Shown here: positions 35,833 through 43,964 of the stretch, piece by piece
How positions within the stretch are numbered: position 1 is the first letter of the stretch
How the letters are laid out: the number at the start of each line of letters is the position of its first letter
NCBI GenBank assembly: GCA_020050685.1
Contig: JAGVKG010000016.1
Coordinates: forward strand, 62,001-126,000
Direction of reading: 5' to 3'
Length of the DNA stretch: 64,000 bases
Origin: Candidatus Obscuribacterales bacterium
GTDB lineage: Bacteria; Cyanobacteriota; Vampirovibrionia; Obscuribacterales; Obscuribacteraceae
Made by a program: the position numbers and the translations under genes
The notes under the pieces: generated by a model
Database searches by the model: none
Told to the model about the DNA's origin: nothing
The model's input: only the letters and a program-made list of their open reading frames with translations

Positions 35833-37379
35833 TCTTCAAGAACATAAATCCATTTGTATTCTGCCCGTCCACCCACGTTGGTGATGGAAAGAACACATTC
35901 AAATTGCTTATCCGCACCAGGTTTGTAATATTGTTGATATTCTGCGGGATTAGTTCGCCTATAGTCATCCCACATTTTCTTTGCATCCACTACTTCATAT
36001 GATTGTGTGCCAGAAGGAACGAAACCTGCAGGCGCACCATACGTAGGTGCATTGAAAGTTATTAGTGGGCTTGCCACCTTTACCCATCCGCCTCCGTTTG
36101 CTCCCGCATAAAAGTTACCGACTGGGGACATTCTTGGATCTCCAGAAATTTGCCCAGTGAAATTAAGCCTATCTCCGGGAGTGAGCGTTTCAGGCAATTC
36201 CGAAAAGCTAAAAGTACTAGAACTCATTTCTCGAGTTCTAGAAGCTGCTGGTATTGCTGTCCAAACAATTTGGTTGGCAGTGCAAGTCATTGAAGTATTG
36301 CGATCACCCTTTTGACTCTCTTCTATGAATGGACCAGTCCGACGCAAAAGAGTTCTTTTCGGAGGTGCCGGCACGGAGGCCGGAACAGAGGCAGCAACTT
36401 TAGCTGGCGCTCGCGACGGCAGCACCTTTCTCTGAGCAAAAGTTGGTTTTGGTGGCAGCATGGTTATCGTTCCACAAATAACGCTGCCACTTTCGTTTCT
36501 TTCAATGCGACATGGTCCTTTGAGACCAAGGGGTGCTTGGCAGACTTGCTGACGTGGTGATTCTGCTAAAATCCGACATCTCTTGCGATTAACGCTGATC
36601 TTAGAAGTAGATGATCTGCCATCACATTTTCCCGGGATGCGTAACCTGCCACCACAATTTGCTTGAGTTGGCATCTTGAGCGTCGGACACTGCGGAGGCT
36701 TAGGCTTGCAAGCTACTTGTTTGCGACAAACCTCGCCACCGCGACTATTCTTAATCACAACCGTAACATGTTTTTTGTTGCGTGGAATGCGACATGTGTA
36801 TGACGATGGCTCCTTTGGTGAGACATAAATAGATGGTGGGTCACTACAAATCTTAGGTTGTGAATGTTTCGGTTTCTCAACCACGGTCGGTTTATGTATT
36901 GGTTTTGATACGTGAGGCTTGCTCAGCGAATCCCAGGCCGACTTTGGATGTACCGGTTTTGCAGTTGACTGCTTAATTGGTTCTTGAGCCGGTGAAGACT
37001 TTTTCTCTTCCGGCTGTGGTTCTTCTGCTATTTCCGACTCCTGCACTTCCTCCGTCTCAGCAATTTCGACAACATAGCCTCGCAGAGTATCTTCGCTCTC
37101 AGCAATCTCTTCCTTCGTTTCACCTTTTGGTTCTACCAATACTGTGCCGGAGATGGTATCACTCTCCGATAAGTCATCAGGAAGATTTACTTCAACTGTG
37201 CCAGTCAAAGTGTCAAATTCGACAGTCTCCAAGCCATCAGCTTGTGTGACACTAGCTGTAACCTCGGGCTCGCTACTTTCTTGCGCCAGCGAAACAAAAC
37301 ATGTACCAAATATCACAGGTGGTATGAGCAAGACTATTAGTGCAACTTCAAATCCCAAGCCATGCTTTTTCGCAAACAT
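35826..37379 (-). CDS. Secreted cysteine-rich protein, paralogue A
   Basis: 517 residues with a signal peptide (ALIVLLIPPVIFGTC...). An N-terminal acidic region shared with the next gene (ETVEFDTLTGTVEVNLPDD; GTVLVEPKGETKEEI) is followed by a Pro-rich Glu/Lys linker, a cysteine-rich central domain (YTCRIPRNKKH..., GRLRIPGKCDGRS) and a C-terminal beta domain. Even Cys spacing suggests disulfides. GAGAGGGG precedes ATG 37379. No named family was recognised. It is convergent with the methylase gene. Cell-surface or extracellular matrix role is likely. Confidence 0.7.
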   Translation of the reverse strand: MFAKKHGLGFEVALIVLLIPPVIFGTCFVSLAQESSEPEVTASVTQADGLETVEFDTLTGTVEVNLPDDLSESDTISGTVLVEPKGETKEEIAESEDTLRGYVVEIAETEEVQESEIAEEPQPEEKKSSPAQEPIKQSTAKPVHPKSAWDSLSKPHVSKPIHKPTVVEKPKHSQPKICSDPPSIYVSPKEPSSYTCRIPRNKKHVTVVIKNSRGGEVCRKQVACKPKPPQCPTLKMPTQANCGGRLRIPGKCDGRSSTSKISVNRKRCRILAESPRQQVCQAPLGLKGPCRIERNESGSVICGTITMLPPKPTFAQRKVLPSRAPAKVAASVPASVPAPPKRTLLRRTGPFIEESQKGDRNTSMTCTANQIVWTAIPAASRTREMSSSTFSFSELPETLTPGDRLNFTGQISGDPRMSPVGNFYAGANGGGWVKVASPLITFNAPTYGAPAGFVPSGTQSYEVVDAKKMWDDYRRTNPAEYQQYYKPGADKQFECVLSITNVGGRAEYKWIYVLEDQ

Positions 37380-37416
37380 ATTCCACCCCTCTCAATCAAA
37401 ATTATCTCGTTGGCGA

Positions 37417-39033
37417 TCACTTAGCATTAGGGTCTAGCACATAAATCCATTTGAATTCAACGCTCACGCGCCCACCACCGCCAGTGCCATACATAACACA
37501 CTCAAATTGCCTGCCATACTCATCTTTCATCAAGTGAGCTTTATCAGGGTTCTTGCGTAAGAATTCATCAAGCATTTTCTTTCCATTGGTTACTTCGAAT
37601 GTTAAGGTACCAGAAGGGACCCAACCTGCCTTCATAATAGTAGGTGAGCTAGTGAATTGTAGAATCGGCGGATTGAGCAATTTAGTCCAAACACCTTCCG
37701 AACGAGGCATAAAGTTAACCAATGGTGAAGTTGCCGAATCTCCCGATACTTGTCCAGTAAAGTTAAACTTATCCCCTACAGCCAGCGTTTCTGGTAGATC
37801 GGAGAAACTAAAGCTCGATGTTCTTCTTGGTCCATTTATTGAATCTCCACCGGCTAATCCCACCCAGGTAATCTGATTTCCAGATACAGTCATTTGTTCG
37901 TAAGTTGCTGATGGATCACGCTTTTCAGTAATGAAAGGTCCCGTCCGGCGAAATACATATCTTTTGGCTGACGCCGGAGTAGCAGCAGAGATTTTTGGTG
38001 GCGGCTTGGGCGGCGGATTTGTTCGAGCTGAAATTGGTTTTTGTGGAAACATCAAAATTGTGCCACAAATAAAAGTGTTGCCTTCGTTTCTTTCGATATT
38101 GCAACGACCCTTCAAACCAGTTGGTGCTTGGCAGATTTGTTGGCGTGGTGACTCTGCCAGTATCCGACAATCTTGTTTGTTCACTCGCACTCTAGAATTG
38201 AAAGATCGGCCATCGCATTTTCCTGGAATTCTCAGCCTGCCACCACAAGTAGCTTGCGTTGGCAATTTTGTTGGCGGACATTTAGGTGGCCGCGGATTAC
38301 ATGTGACTGGCTGACTGCACACTTCGCCACCACGATTCCTAATATTTACTCGTATCCTCCGTGTACCTGGTCGAAGACCACAGGTGAATGTCCCTGGCTC
38401 TCTCGGCGATACGAAGATACGCGGCGGATCATTGCAAACAATTGGAGGCTTGGTTGGCGGGCAACCACCTCCGGGAATCTTCACAGGAGGCTGACGAACA
38501 GTGGGTGGGCAACCACCTCCAGGTGTCTTCGTCGGTGGAGTCGGTACCGGACAACCACCCCCAGGTATTTTCACAGGTGGATTTTTAACGGTGGGTATCG
38601 GACAACCGCCTCCAGGTATCTTTACCGGTGGGACGCCTGGTGTGCGAGTAATCGGCGGGTGCTGCACTTCGGGTGGTGATTGCTTTGGAGGTTCCGGTTC
38701 CTGCACTTCCTGAGTGTCAGCAATTTCGACAACGTAGCCACGAAGGGTATCTTCGTTTTGGGCAATTTCTTCTTTTGTTTCACCTTTTGGCTCGACAAGC
38801 ACCGTGCCAGAGATGGTATCAGTTTCCGACAAATCATCCGGAAGGTTAACTTCAACCCTACCGTTTAAGGTGTCAAACTCAACCGTCTCCACGCCATCAG
38901 CCTTTGTGACGCAAGCAGTTGCCTCCGGTTGATTAGCTTCTTGTGCCCACGACAAAAGTGCAGTGGCTTGCGTTAACAACCCAAACGACAGAGCAGCGAC
39001 AATTCCAAAGAGCTGGACTCTTCTTCTTAGCAT
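37417..39033 (-). CDS. Secreted cysteine-rich protein, paralogue B, with GGGCP repeats
   Basis: Homologous along its length to the gene at 35826, but with a Pro/Gly insertion of four units of the form P-V-K-(I/T)-P-G-G-G-C-P near residues 150-210 (DNA about 38440-38645). The N-terminal domain and the central cysteine domain (GRLRIPGKCDGRSF; CRILAESPRQQICQA) match paralogue A. ATG 39033 follows a strong GGAGG site; ATG 39072 is an alternative. A Cys in each repeat could form crosslinks. It is probably a surface or matrix protein. Confidence 0.7.
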   Translation of the reverse strand: MLRRRVQLFGIVAALSFGLLTQATALLSWAQEANQPEATACVTKADGVETVEFDTLNGRVEVNLPDDLSETDTISGTVLVEPKGETKEEIAQNEDTLRGYVVEIADTQEVQEPEPPKQSPPEVQHPPITRTPGVPPVKIPGGGCPIPTVKNPPVKIPGGGCPVPTPPTKTPGGGCPPTVRQPPVKIPGGGCPPTKPPIVCNDPPRIFVSPREPGTFTCGLRPGTRRIRVNIRNRGGEVCSQPVTCNPRPPKCPPTKLPTQATCGGRLRIPGKCDGRSFNSRVRVNKQDCRILAESPRQQICQAPTGLKGRCNIERNEGNTFICGTILMFPQKPISARTNPPPKPPPKISAATPASAKRYVFRRTGPFITEKRDPSATYEQMTVSGNQITWVGLAGGDSINGPRRTSSFSFSDLPETLAVGDKFNFTGQVSGDSATSPLVNFMPRSEGVWTKLLNPPILQFTSSPTIMKAGWVPSGTLTFEVTNGKKMLDEFLRKNPDKAHLMKDEYGRQFECVMYGTGGGGRVSVEFKWIYVLDPNAK

Positions 39034-39174
39034 TCTCAACCTCCGCCATGGGCATTGATGATGCAATTTCAAATATTCAAATCAATACTTCCCATAGGGC
39101 CACGCAAATTAACCCAGTTAATATTTGCCGATCCAATTCTTCACAATCGAACCACGCAACGATGCGTTCGAAAT

Positions 39175-39456
39175 TCAGGCGACATCCAAAGTTCTTTTGA
39201 TTAGTGGATCGCTATCTTTCAAAACAGCCAACGCGTGTTCATACACAGCCAACTTCAGAAATGTCTGATAGGGTATGCCCATCAAATCTGCTGCTCGCTT
39301 AACTAGTTCAAGTTGTTCTTTTCCCCAGCGAAAACTGACACGGGTTTCGTCGAGTTCCTTTTCGGCTTCCTCGATCATTTCCGTGATGCGTTTGTCCTCT
39401 TCTTCTGGAAGTTCAACGGTGCCCAAACGCTTGTAGTTTCTTCTTTGCTTAGTCAT
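39175..39456 (-). CDS. CopG/BrnA-like antitoxin
   Basis: 93 residues. A charged N-terminus (MTKQRRNYKRLGTVELPEEED), a coiled middle and a C-terminal ribbon-helix-helix-like segment VSFRWGKEQLELVKRAADLMGIPYQTFLKL. It lies 9 bases after the small gene at 39466, so the order is toxin then antitoxin. It should repress the pair through the palindrome at 39787-39814. Confidence 0.7.
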   Translation of the reverse strand: MTKQRRNYKRLGTVELPEEEDKRITEMIEEAEKELDETRVSFRWGKEQLELVKRAADLMGIPYQTFLKLAVYEHALAVLKDSDPLIKRTLDVA

Positions 39457-39465
39457 GGTCGTATC

Positions 39466-39744
39466 CTAAAAAATTGGGTCTGTCCTAAAACAAGTAATTA
39501 CGGTGACTTCTTTTTTCTGTTCATTACGCCAAAACCAGTAAAGTCCATGTGTGTCTGACAAGTTTTCAAAGCGGTTATATTTCTCATTCCAAGTTGGTTC
39601 GGTGTTGAAAAATACGTCCAGGGCGTCATCCATGCTCGTGAGATGTCTGGCGTAAATATGCAAAAGCTCGGGTTTGTCCTTGTCGAATTTGAAAAAGAAG
39701 GTGATCCCTTGCTCTTCAATGACTTCGTATTTGACTTTTGGCAA
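39466..39744 (-). CDS. Candidate toxin of a toxin-antitoxin pair
   Basis: 92 residues starting at TTG 39744 with GAGGTG eight bases before it; the frame has a stop further upstream, so there is no earlier start. Beta-rich sequence with GLYWFWRNEQKKEVTVITCF. It is not a clear BrnT, RelE or HicA protein, so the toxin call rests on the partner gene and spacing. Confidence 0.5.
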   Translation of the reverse strand: MPKVKYEVIEEQGITFFFKFDKDKPELLHIYARHLTSMDDALDVFFNTEPTWNEKYNRFENLSDTHGLYWFWRNEQKKEVTVITCFRTDPIF

Positions 39745-39786
39745 GACGCAAGCACCTCAGCTCATGTAAGAAAGCATAGCAGGTCT

Positions 39787-39814
39787 TGCGTCAAATGTCA
39801 TGACTTTTGACGCA
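39787..39814. promoter_or_regulatory. 28-bp palindromic operator
   Basis: Left arm TGCGTCAAA (39787-39795), core GTCATGAC (39797-39804), right arm TTTGACGCA (39806-39814). The dyad is perfect except for one symmetric mismatch. It lies 43 bases upstream of the candidate toxin start, as expected for autoregulation by a ribbon-helix-helix antitoxin. Confidence 0.7.
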
Positions 39815-40015
39815 TACATCAACTGTTTTAACATGTCGGTTTGTAGGCAAAATCGGAAAGGTCAAAGCTGGAAAAGCTCAGCCAGTGAGGATTTCAACCT
39901 GCGGATCCGATGCCGGCTTAAAGCTATAGACAATTTGCTTGGGAGAAAGTGTCAGTTTTTCTTCGGTCAACATTGTTTGATTCGATTCCATTTTTCAATT
40001 GACTGATTCACTTGC

Positions 40016-40921
40016 TTAGGCTTTGGTCTTCGTTTTCACTTTCGCCAGACCGGAAACCGAAAGAGCGGACAAAACTTTTGCTTGCAGGACATCCACATTC
40101 TCGTTGACTTGTTGTGTGTAGAAGTCCTCGCCGACAACCGTTCTCAACGGTCGCTGACCGGATGGTGTATCTATCAACTGTTTAATGGCATCGGCAACTT
40201 GTTGTGGATTGGCGACTTGTCCCTTGCTCAAAATATCACCGACAGCTCCGAATATTTTTCCTTGCAATTCACCCACGGCACCATAGGCTGTGCGCGTTGC
40301 GGCATCACTTTCTACATGTAGCTTCTTACCGATTTCGGTTTCAAACGGGCCTGGCTCAATTAGTACGGAATCTACGCCGAAAGACGAAAGTTCATAGCGA
40401 TACGTTTCAGCCAATGCTTCCAGCGCGTATTTGCTTGCAGAATAAATTCCGAAAAATGGAAAGATCACACGCCCAAGAATCGAGCTGATATGAACAAGCA
40501 ATCCACTTTCTTGTTTGCGCATGTATGGCAAGACCGCACGATTGCAGCGCACCACTCCCAGAAAGTTGGTGTTGATTTGTTCATACGCTTGTTCATCCGT
40601 GAACGCTTCGGTAATGCCTGCGTATAAAGTGCCGGCATTATTCACCAAGACATCGATTCGTCCTTGTTCCTTGATAATTTGTTTTACTGCTTTATCAATA
40701 GAATTTGTCTTTGTCACATCAATTTCTATAACTTTCAGAGAGGCATTATTTACCTGAGCAAATTTCTCAAGTTCCTTGGCAAAGCCCTTATTGCGTCCAC
40801 CAGCATTGCGCAAGGACGCATAAACAACATGTCCATCCTTAGCCAAAGTCTCTGCCGTCAACCGACCAAAACCAGACGACGATCCGGTGATTAAGATAAC
40901 TTTCTTCTCTTGCACAACCAT
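40016..40921 (-). CDS. Short-chain dehydrogenase/reductase
   Basis: Classical SDR: GSSSGFGRL nucleotide-binding loop, NNAGTLYAG, and the catalytic S...Y-SASKYAL motif (YSASKYALEALAETYRYEL). 301 residues. ATG 40921 is preferred to TTG 40930. It is the gene after the ribbon-helix-helix gene with a 12-base gap, so the two may share a transcript. Substrate unknown. Confidence 0.88.
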   Translation of the reverse strand: MVVQEKKVILITGSSSGFGRLTAETLAKDGHVVYASLRNAGGRNKGFAKELEKFAQVNNASLKVIEIDVTKTNSIDKAVKQIIKEQGRIDVLVNNAGTLYAGITEAFTDEQAYEQINTNFLGVVRCNRAVLPYMRKQESGLLVHISSILGRVIFPFFGIYSASKYALEALAETYRYELSSFGVDSVLIEPGPFETEIGKKLHVESDAATRTAYGAVGELQGKIFGAVGDILSKGQVANPQQVADAIKQLIDTPSGQRPLRTVVGEDFYTQQVNENVDVLQAKVLSALSVSGLAKVKTKTKA

Positions 40922-40933
40922 CTCTTTCAATAG

Positions 40934-41326
40934 CTACTTGCCTTTTGATTTTTTGCTCGTTGCCTTTTGTATCGATTTGTCTTTTTGAACTCGCAACTGT
41001 TTTTCAAGCCTTTTCAAACGCATCTCCAGATCATACAACCGGTCAGAAGAATGTTCCATCACCATTGATGCTGATTGAGTCTCAATAGATTTATAGGATA
41101 TTGACTTCTTTACACGCGATTCATCGGCGATTTTCTCAGTGACCCATTCACGGACCATTGTTCCAGCCGGTTTGCGCTGCTTTCCAGCCAGCTCATAAAG
41201 CGCCTTAATATGCTCTGGCTCAAGTCGAAAGTGAAACACTTGTTTCTTGGCTATTTCATTGCGAGCATGCTGCTTAAGATCTGCCATCGCTTTTTCTATT
41301 ACAAGAGGACGTTTCTTAGTTGCCAT
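40934..41326 (-). CDS. Ribbon-helix-helix-like DNA-binding protein
   Basis: 130 residues: basic N-terminus, FHFRLEPEHIKALYELAGKQ then RKPAGTMVREWVTEKI, a likely ribbon-helix-helix fold (short strand plus two helices), then a coiled tail and a Lys/Ser-rich end. It is transcribed away from the DUF1016 gene. Three 7-bp repeats lie between the two, close to its start, so it may bind its own promoter. Confidence 0.6.
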   Translation of the reverse strand: MATKKRPLVIEKAMADLKQHARNEIAKKQVFHFRLEPEHIKALYELAGKQRKPAGTMVREWVTEKIADESRVKKSISYKSIETQSASMVMEHSSDRLYDLEMRLKRLEKQLRVQKDKSIQKATSKKSKGK

Positions 41327-41345
41327 GTTTATGTCTCAATATTAT

Positions 41346-41374
41346 GTAGCACTAGCGTAGCACATATGTAGTAC
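41346..41374. promoter_or_regulatory. Three 7-bp direct repeats spaced 11 bp
   Basis: GTAGCAC at 41346-41352, GTAGCAC at 41357-41363 and GTAGTAC at 41368-41374, each starting exactly 11 bases after the previous one. Heptad sites at helical-turn spacing are typical for ribbon-helix-helix regulators. The block sits 19 bases upstream of the ribbon-helix-helix gene and before the divergent DUF1016 gene. Confidence 0.6.
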
Positions 41375-41457
41375 GATTGTGGTTTGCAAAACTTAGAAGT
41401 TTTGATTGAATCTTGATTTGTCGCAGCACAACACTTGACTTCATGCGGGTAAGGCGA

Positions 41458-42579
41458 ATGACCAAGAATCCGAAAAAGACTGACATTAAGAGGGCACCGA
41501 AAGGTGGGGAACTGTCTGATTCAACAAATCTGCTTCTGAGGGAACTCCGAGGGCTTATAGAGCAATCCAGACAGCGTGTTGCCCAGCAGGTCAACACGGA
41601 GCTAGTAACACTCTACTGGCACATTGGCGAGAGAATCGGGGGAGAGATACTGAAGCAGGAGCGAGCTGAATACGGCAAACAAGTTTTAGCGACTTTGGGG
41701 CGGCAGCTCACTTTCGACTATGGGCGTGGCTTTGATCGTACCGCCTTAACCAGAATGGTCAAATTTGCTGAGCTGTTCCCAGATTGGAAAATTGTTGCGA
41801 CACTGTCGCACAAATTAGGGTGGAGCCACTTCATTGAATTGTTGCCGCTGGACAACGAGCTGAAACGCAATTTCTATGCTGAGATGTGTGGCATAGAGGG
41901 CTGGAGCGTCCGTACACTGAGAGACAAAATTAAGAGAATGCTTTTTGAGCGGACAGCTATAGCAAAAAAACCGGAAGATGTGGCAGAACAGGAAGTCAAA
42001 CTTCTGCAAGAACGCGGAGAACTTACGCCCGATCTGGTCTTCAGAGATCCTTATCTGCTAGACTTTTTAGGACTGAGCGGTGCTTATGATGAAAAAGACG
42101 TTGAAACAGCAATCCTGCGTGAAATGGAACAATTTCTGTTGGAGCTTGGCACGCACTTCAGTTTTATTGCCAGGCAAAAGCGAATCCTGGTAGGAGACAA
42201 CGATTATTATCTTGATCTCCTCTTCTTTCATCGAAGACTAAAAAGACTTGTGGCCATTGAGTTAAAACTAACTTCCTTCAAGCCCGAATATAAAGGGCAG
42301 ATGGAGCTGTATCTACGATGGCTGGATAAATATGAGCGTTGCGAAGGCGAAGAGACGCCTGTTGGGCTAATTCTGTGTGCTGGTAAATCAAGGACTGAAG
42401 AAATAGAATTGCTTGCACTTGATGAAAGTGACATTCGGGTTGCCGAGTTCATTACAGATGAGCTACCAAAGTCAGTGCTTGCCAGCAAACTTCATGAGGC
42501 CATTAAACATGCCCGGCAAAAACTTACCGACAGGGCAGCTAATCTGAAGAACATCGATCAGAAGAGAACAGATGGGTGA
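41458..42579 (+). CDS. DUF1016 (YhcG-type) PD-(D/E)XK nuclease
   Basis: An N-terminal domain of helices (LLLRELRGLIEQSRQRVAQ; LYWHIGERIGGEIL) and a C-terminal nuclease domain with DYYLDLLFFHRRLKRLVAIELK, the D...ExK of the fold, and KPEYKGQMELYLRWLD. Start ATG 41458 (GGTAAGG upstream); 41443 is also possible. The family is common on mobile elements and near restriction genes, and may act as a resolvase or defence nuclease. 373 residues is normal. Confidence 0.9.
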   Translation: MTKNPKKTDIKRAPKGGELSDSTNLLLRELRGLIEQSRQRVAQQVNTELVTLYWHIGERIGGEILKQERAEYGKQVLATLGRQLTFDYGRGFDRTALTRMVKFAELFPDWKIVATLSHKLGWSHFIELLPLDNELKRNFYAEMCGIEGWSVRTLRDKIKRMLFERTAIAKKPEDVAEQEVKLLQERGELTPDLVFRDPYLLDFLGLSGAYDEKDVETAILREMEQFLLELGTHFSFIARQKRILVGDNDYYLDLLFFHRRLKRLVAIELKLTSFKPEYKGQMELYLRWLDKYERCEGEETPVGLILCAGKSRTEEIELLALDESDIRVAEFITDELPKSVLASKLHEAIKHARQKLTDRAANLKNIDQKRTDG

Positions 42580-42682
42580 TGGCGAGCATTGTTGTCCAGG
42601 ATCGTTGCCGTTCCCCCAAGTGTGGCAATAACCAATGTCAAGAAGATTTAATAAGGAGCTTCAGTCGAGGAGAATTTCAATC

Positions 42683-43234
42683 ATGACAAGACGCATTTTT
42701 ATGGTGGCCGCAATTGCTTTACTGGCTTTGATTTGCCAAGGCAGCTATATTCCAAGCCAAGCCAAGGGACAACCATTTGATGTAAAAACAATCGTCAAAG
42801 CCCCGCCACAAGAAGTATTTCAAGTTATTCAGCAATTGCGAGGCTCGCACAAATTACACCGCAAAGTGCTTTCTTATGATGGCAAAGTAGCCAAATTTGA
42901 AGAGAATCTCGAGGGTGTAGTTATCTATGGCAAAGTGAATAACATTTGGGAAGAGATTGAAGAATCCCCCAACCATATTCAATTCAAACTGGTTAGCTCA
43001 AGCAAATTTAAAGAAGCATTTGGTTCTTGGACAGTCAAACCAGCAGCCGACGGCAAGGGTACAGAATTGCATTTAAGTTTCTATCTCGATTCCGGCTTGC
43101 GCATTCCATTTGCTCATCAAATCACGCAAGCAGCAGCGGAAAGAGATGCCAAAGAAAGACTTGAACTCATCAAACAACTGGCTGAGAATTCCAAGCAAGC
43201 AATTTCCTTCTTTGGTCAAGACAAGCAAAACTAA
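42683..43234 (+). CDS. Secreted SRPBCC (polyketide cyclase/START-like) protein
   Basis: A signal peptide (MTRRIFMVAAIALLALICQGS) is followed by one SRPBCC-type domain: FDVKTIVKAPPQEVFQVIQQL, then alternating strands and a final amphipathic helix (ERLELIKQLAENSKQA). AGGAG sits well before ATG 42683. The fold binds hydrophobic ligands. No enzyme can be inferred. Confidence 0.75.
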   Translation: MTRRIFMVAAIALLALICQGSYIPSQAKGQPFDVKTIVKAPPQEVFQVIQQLRGSHKLHRKVLSYDGKVAKFEENLEGVVIYGKVNNIWEEIEESPNHIQFKLVSSSKFKEAFGSWTVKPAADGKGTELHLSFYLDSGLRIPFAHQITQAAAERDAKERLELIKQLAENSKQAISFFGQDKQN

Positions 43235-43272
43235 ATTTCTTTTTGATTTGATTCTCATTCAAACTGGAATAT

Positions 43273-43848
43273 TTGATTTTGCGTGAACTGGACGTTCGAA
43301 ATTTACTTTACCGAACCGAGATCAAAAAACGTCTCAGTCAAAATCGTTCCGCCCGCGTCGTCAACGAACTGCAGTTAGCGCAGGGAGAAGCACGGGTTGA
43401 TGTGGCATTAATCTCAGACGCATTATATGGCTATGAAATAAAGTCCGCGTCTGACAATTTGGAAAGACTGCCCAACCAACAAGTTGTGTACAACAAAGTA
43501 TTCGAACGCATGATCCTGGTTGCAGACGAGCGCCACGTAAAAGAAGCCGTCAAAATGGTGCCGAAGCAGTGGGGTCTGATTGTTATCGGCATGCGCGATG
43601 GCAAGCCCTATGCTGATGAGCTATGGGCTGCACGCCGCAATGAGAATCTCGATAAACTTTCTTTAGCTCAATTATTATGGAAAGAGGAAGTTCTAGAGCT
43701 CATGGAATACTTTGACCTAACAAGTGGCTACCGTCGAGCCAATAGAAAAATGTTGTGGAAAGTGATCAGCCGCAGTTTAACCACCGAGCAAATCAAAGCC
43801 TTCGTCTGCTATAAACTGCGCACCAGAAAGAATTGGAGAAAGAACTGA
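43273..43848 (+). CDS. sce7726 family protein
   Basis: 191 residues. Starts LRELDVRNLLY, then VVNELQLAQGEARVDVALISDALYGYEIKSASDNLERLPNQ in pieces: E...D-V-A...E-I-K resembles a restriction-like nuclease core. TTG 43273 is used because no ATG is available. Function of the family is unknown; it often appears on mobile DNA near toxin and nuclease genes, as here. Confidence 0.75.
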   Translation: MILRELDVRNLLYRTEIKKRLSQNRSARVVNELQLAQGEARVDVALISDALYGYEIKSASDNLERLPNQQVVYNKVFERMILVADERHVKEAVKMVPKQWGLIVIGMRDGKPYADELWAARRNENLDKLSLAQLLWKEEVLELMEYFDLTSGYRRANRKMLWKVISRSLTTEQIKAFVCYKLRTRKNWRKN

Positions 43849-43924
43849 CAGGTTGGCAAGGGATGTGGTATCGTCAAAACAAATCAAGCGAAACTTTTTT
43901 GCGCGGGCGGTGTATAAAACTAAT

Positions 43925-43943
43925 AGCGCTAGACTCTAGCGCT
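43925..43943. promoter_or_regulatory. 19-bp palindrome upstream of metalloprotease
   Basis: AGCGCTAGA, one base, TCTAGCGCT is a perfect palindrome, 21 bases before the metalloprotease ATG and just downstream of a TATAAA at 43913-43918. It is either an operator or a 5' hairpin. Confidence 0.5.
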
Positions 43944-43964
43944 TTACCCTAGAAGGATTGCTTC

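Noticed and set aside
38440-38645. CRISPR-like periodic sequence
   Set aside because: The period comes from protein-coding PGGGCP repeats, the units vary in sequence and length, and there are no spacers of fixed size.
38173-38679. 168-codon plus-strand frame opposite the GGGCP repeats
   Set aside because: Repeats on the minus strand generate open frames on the other strand; composition is biased and there is no ribosome site.
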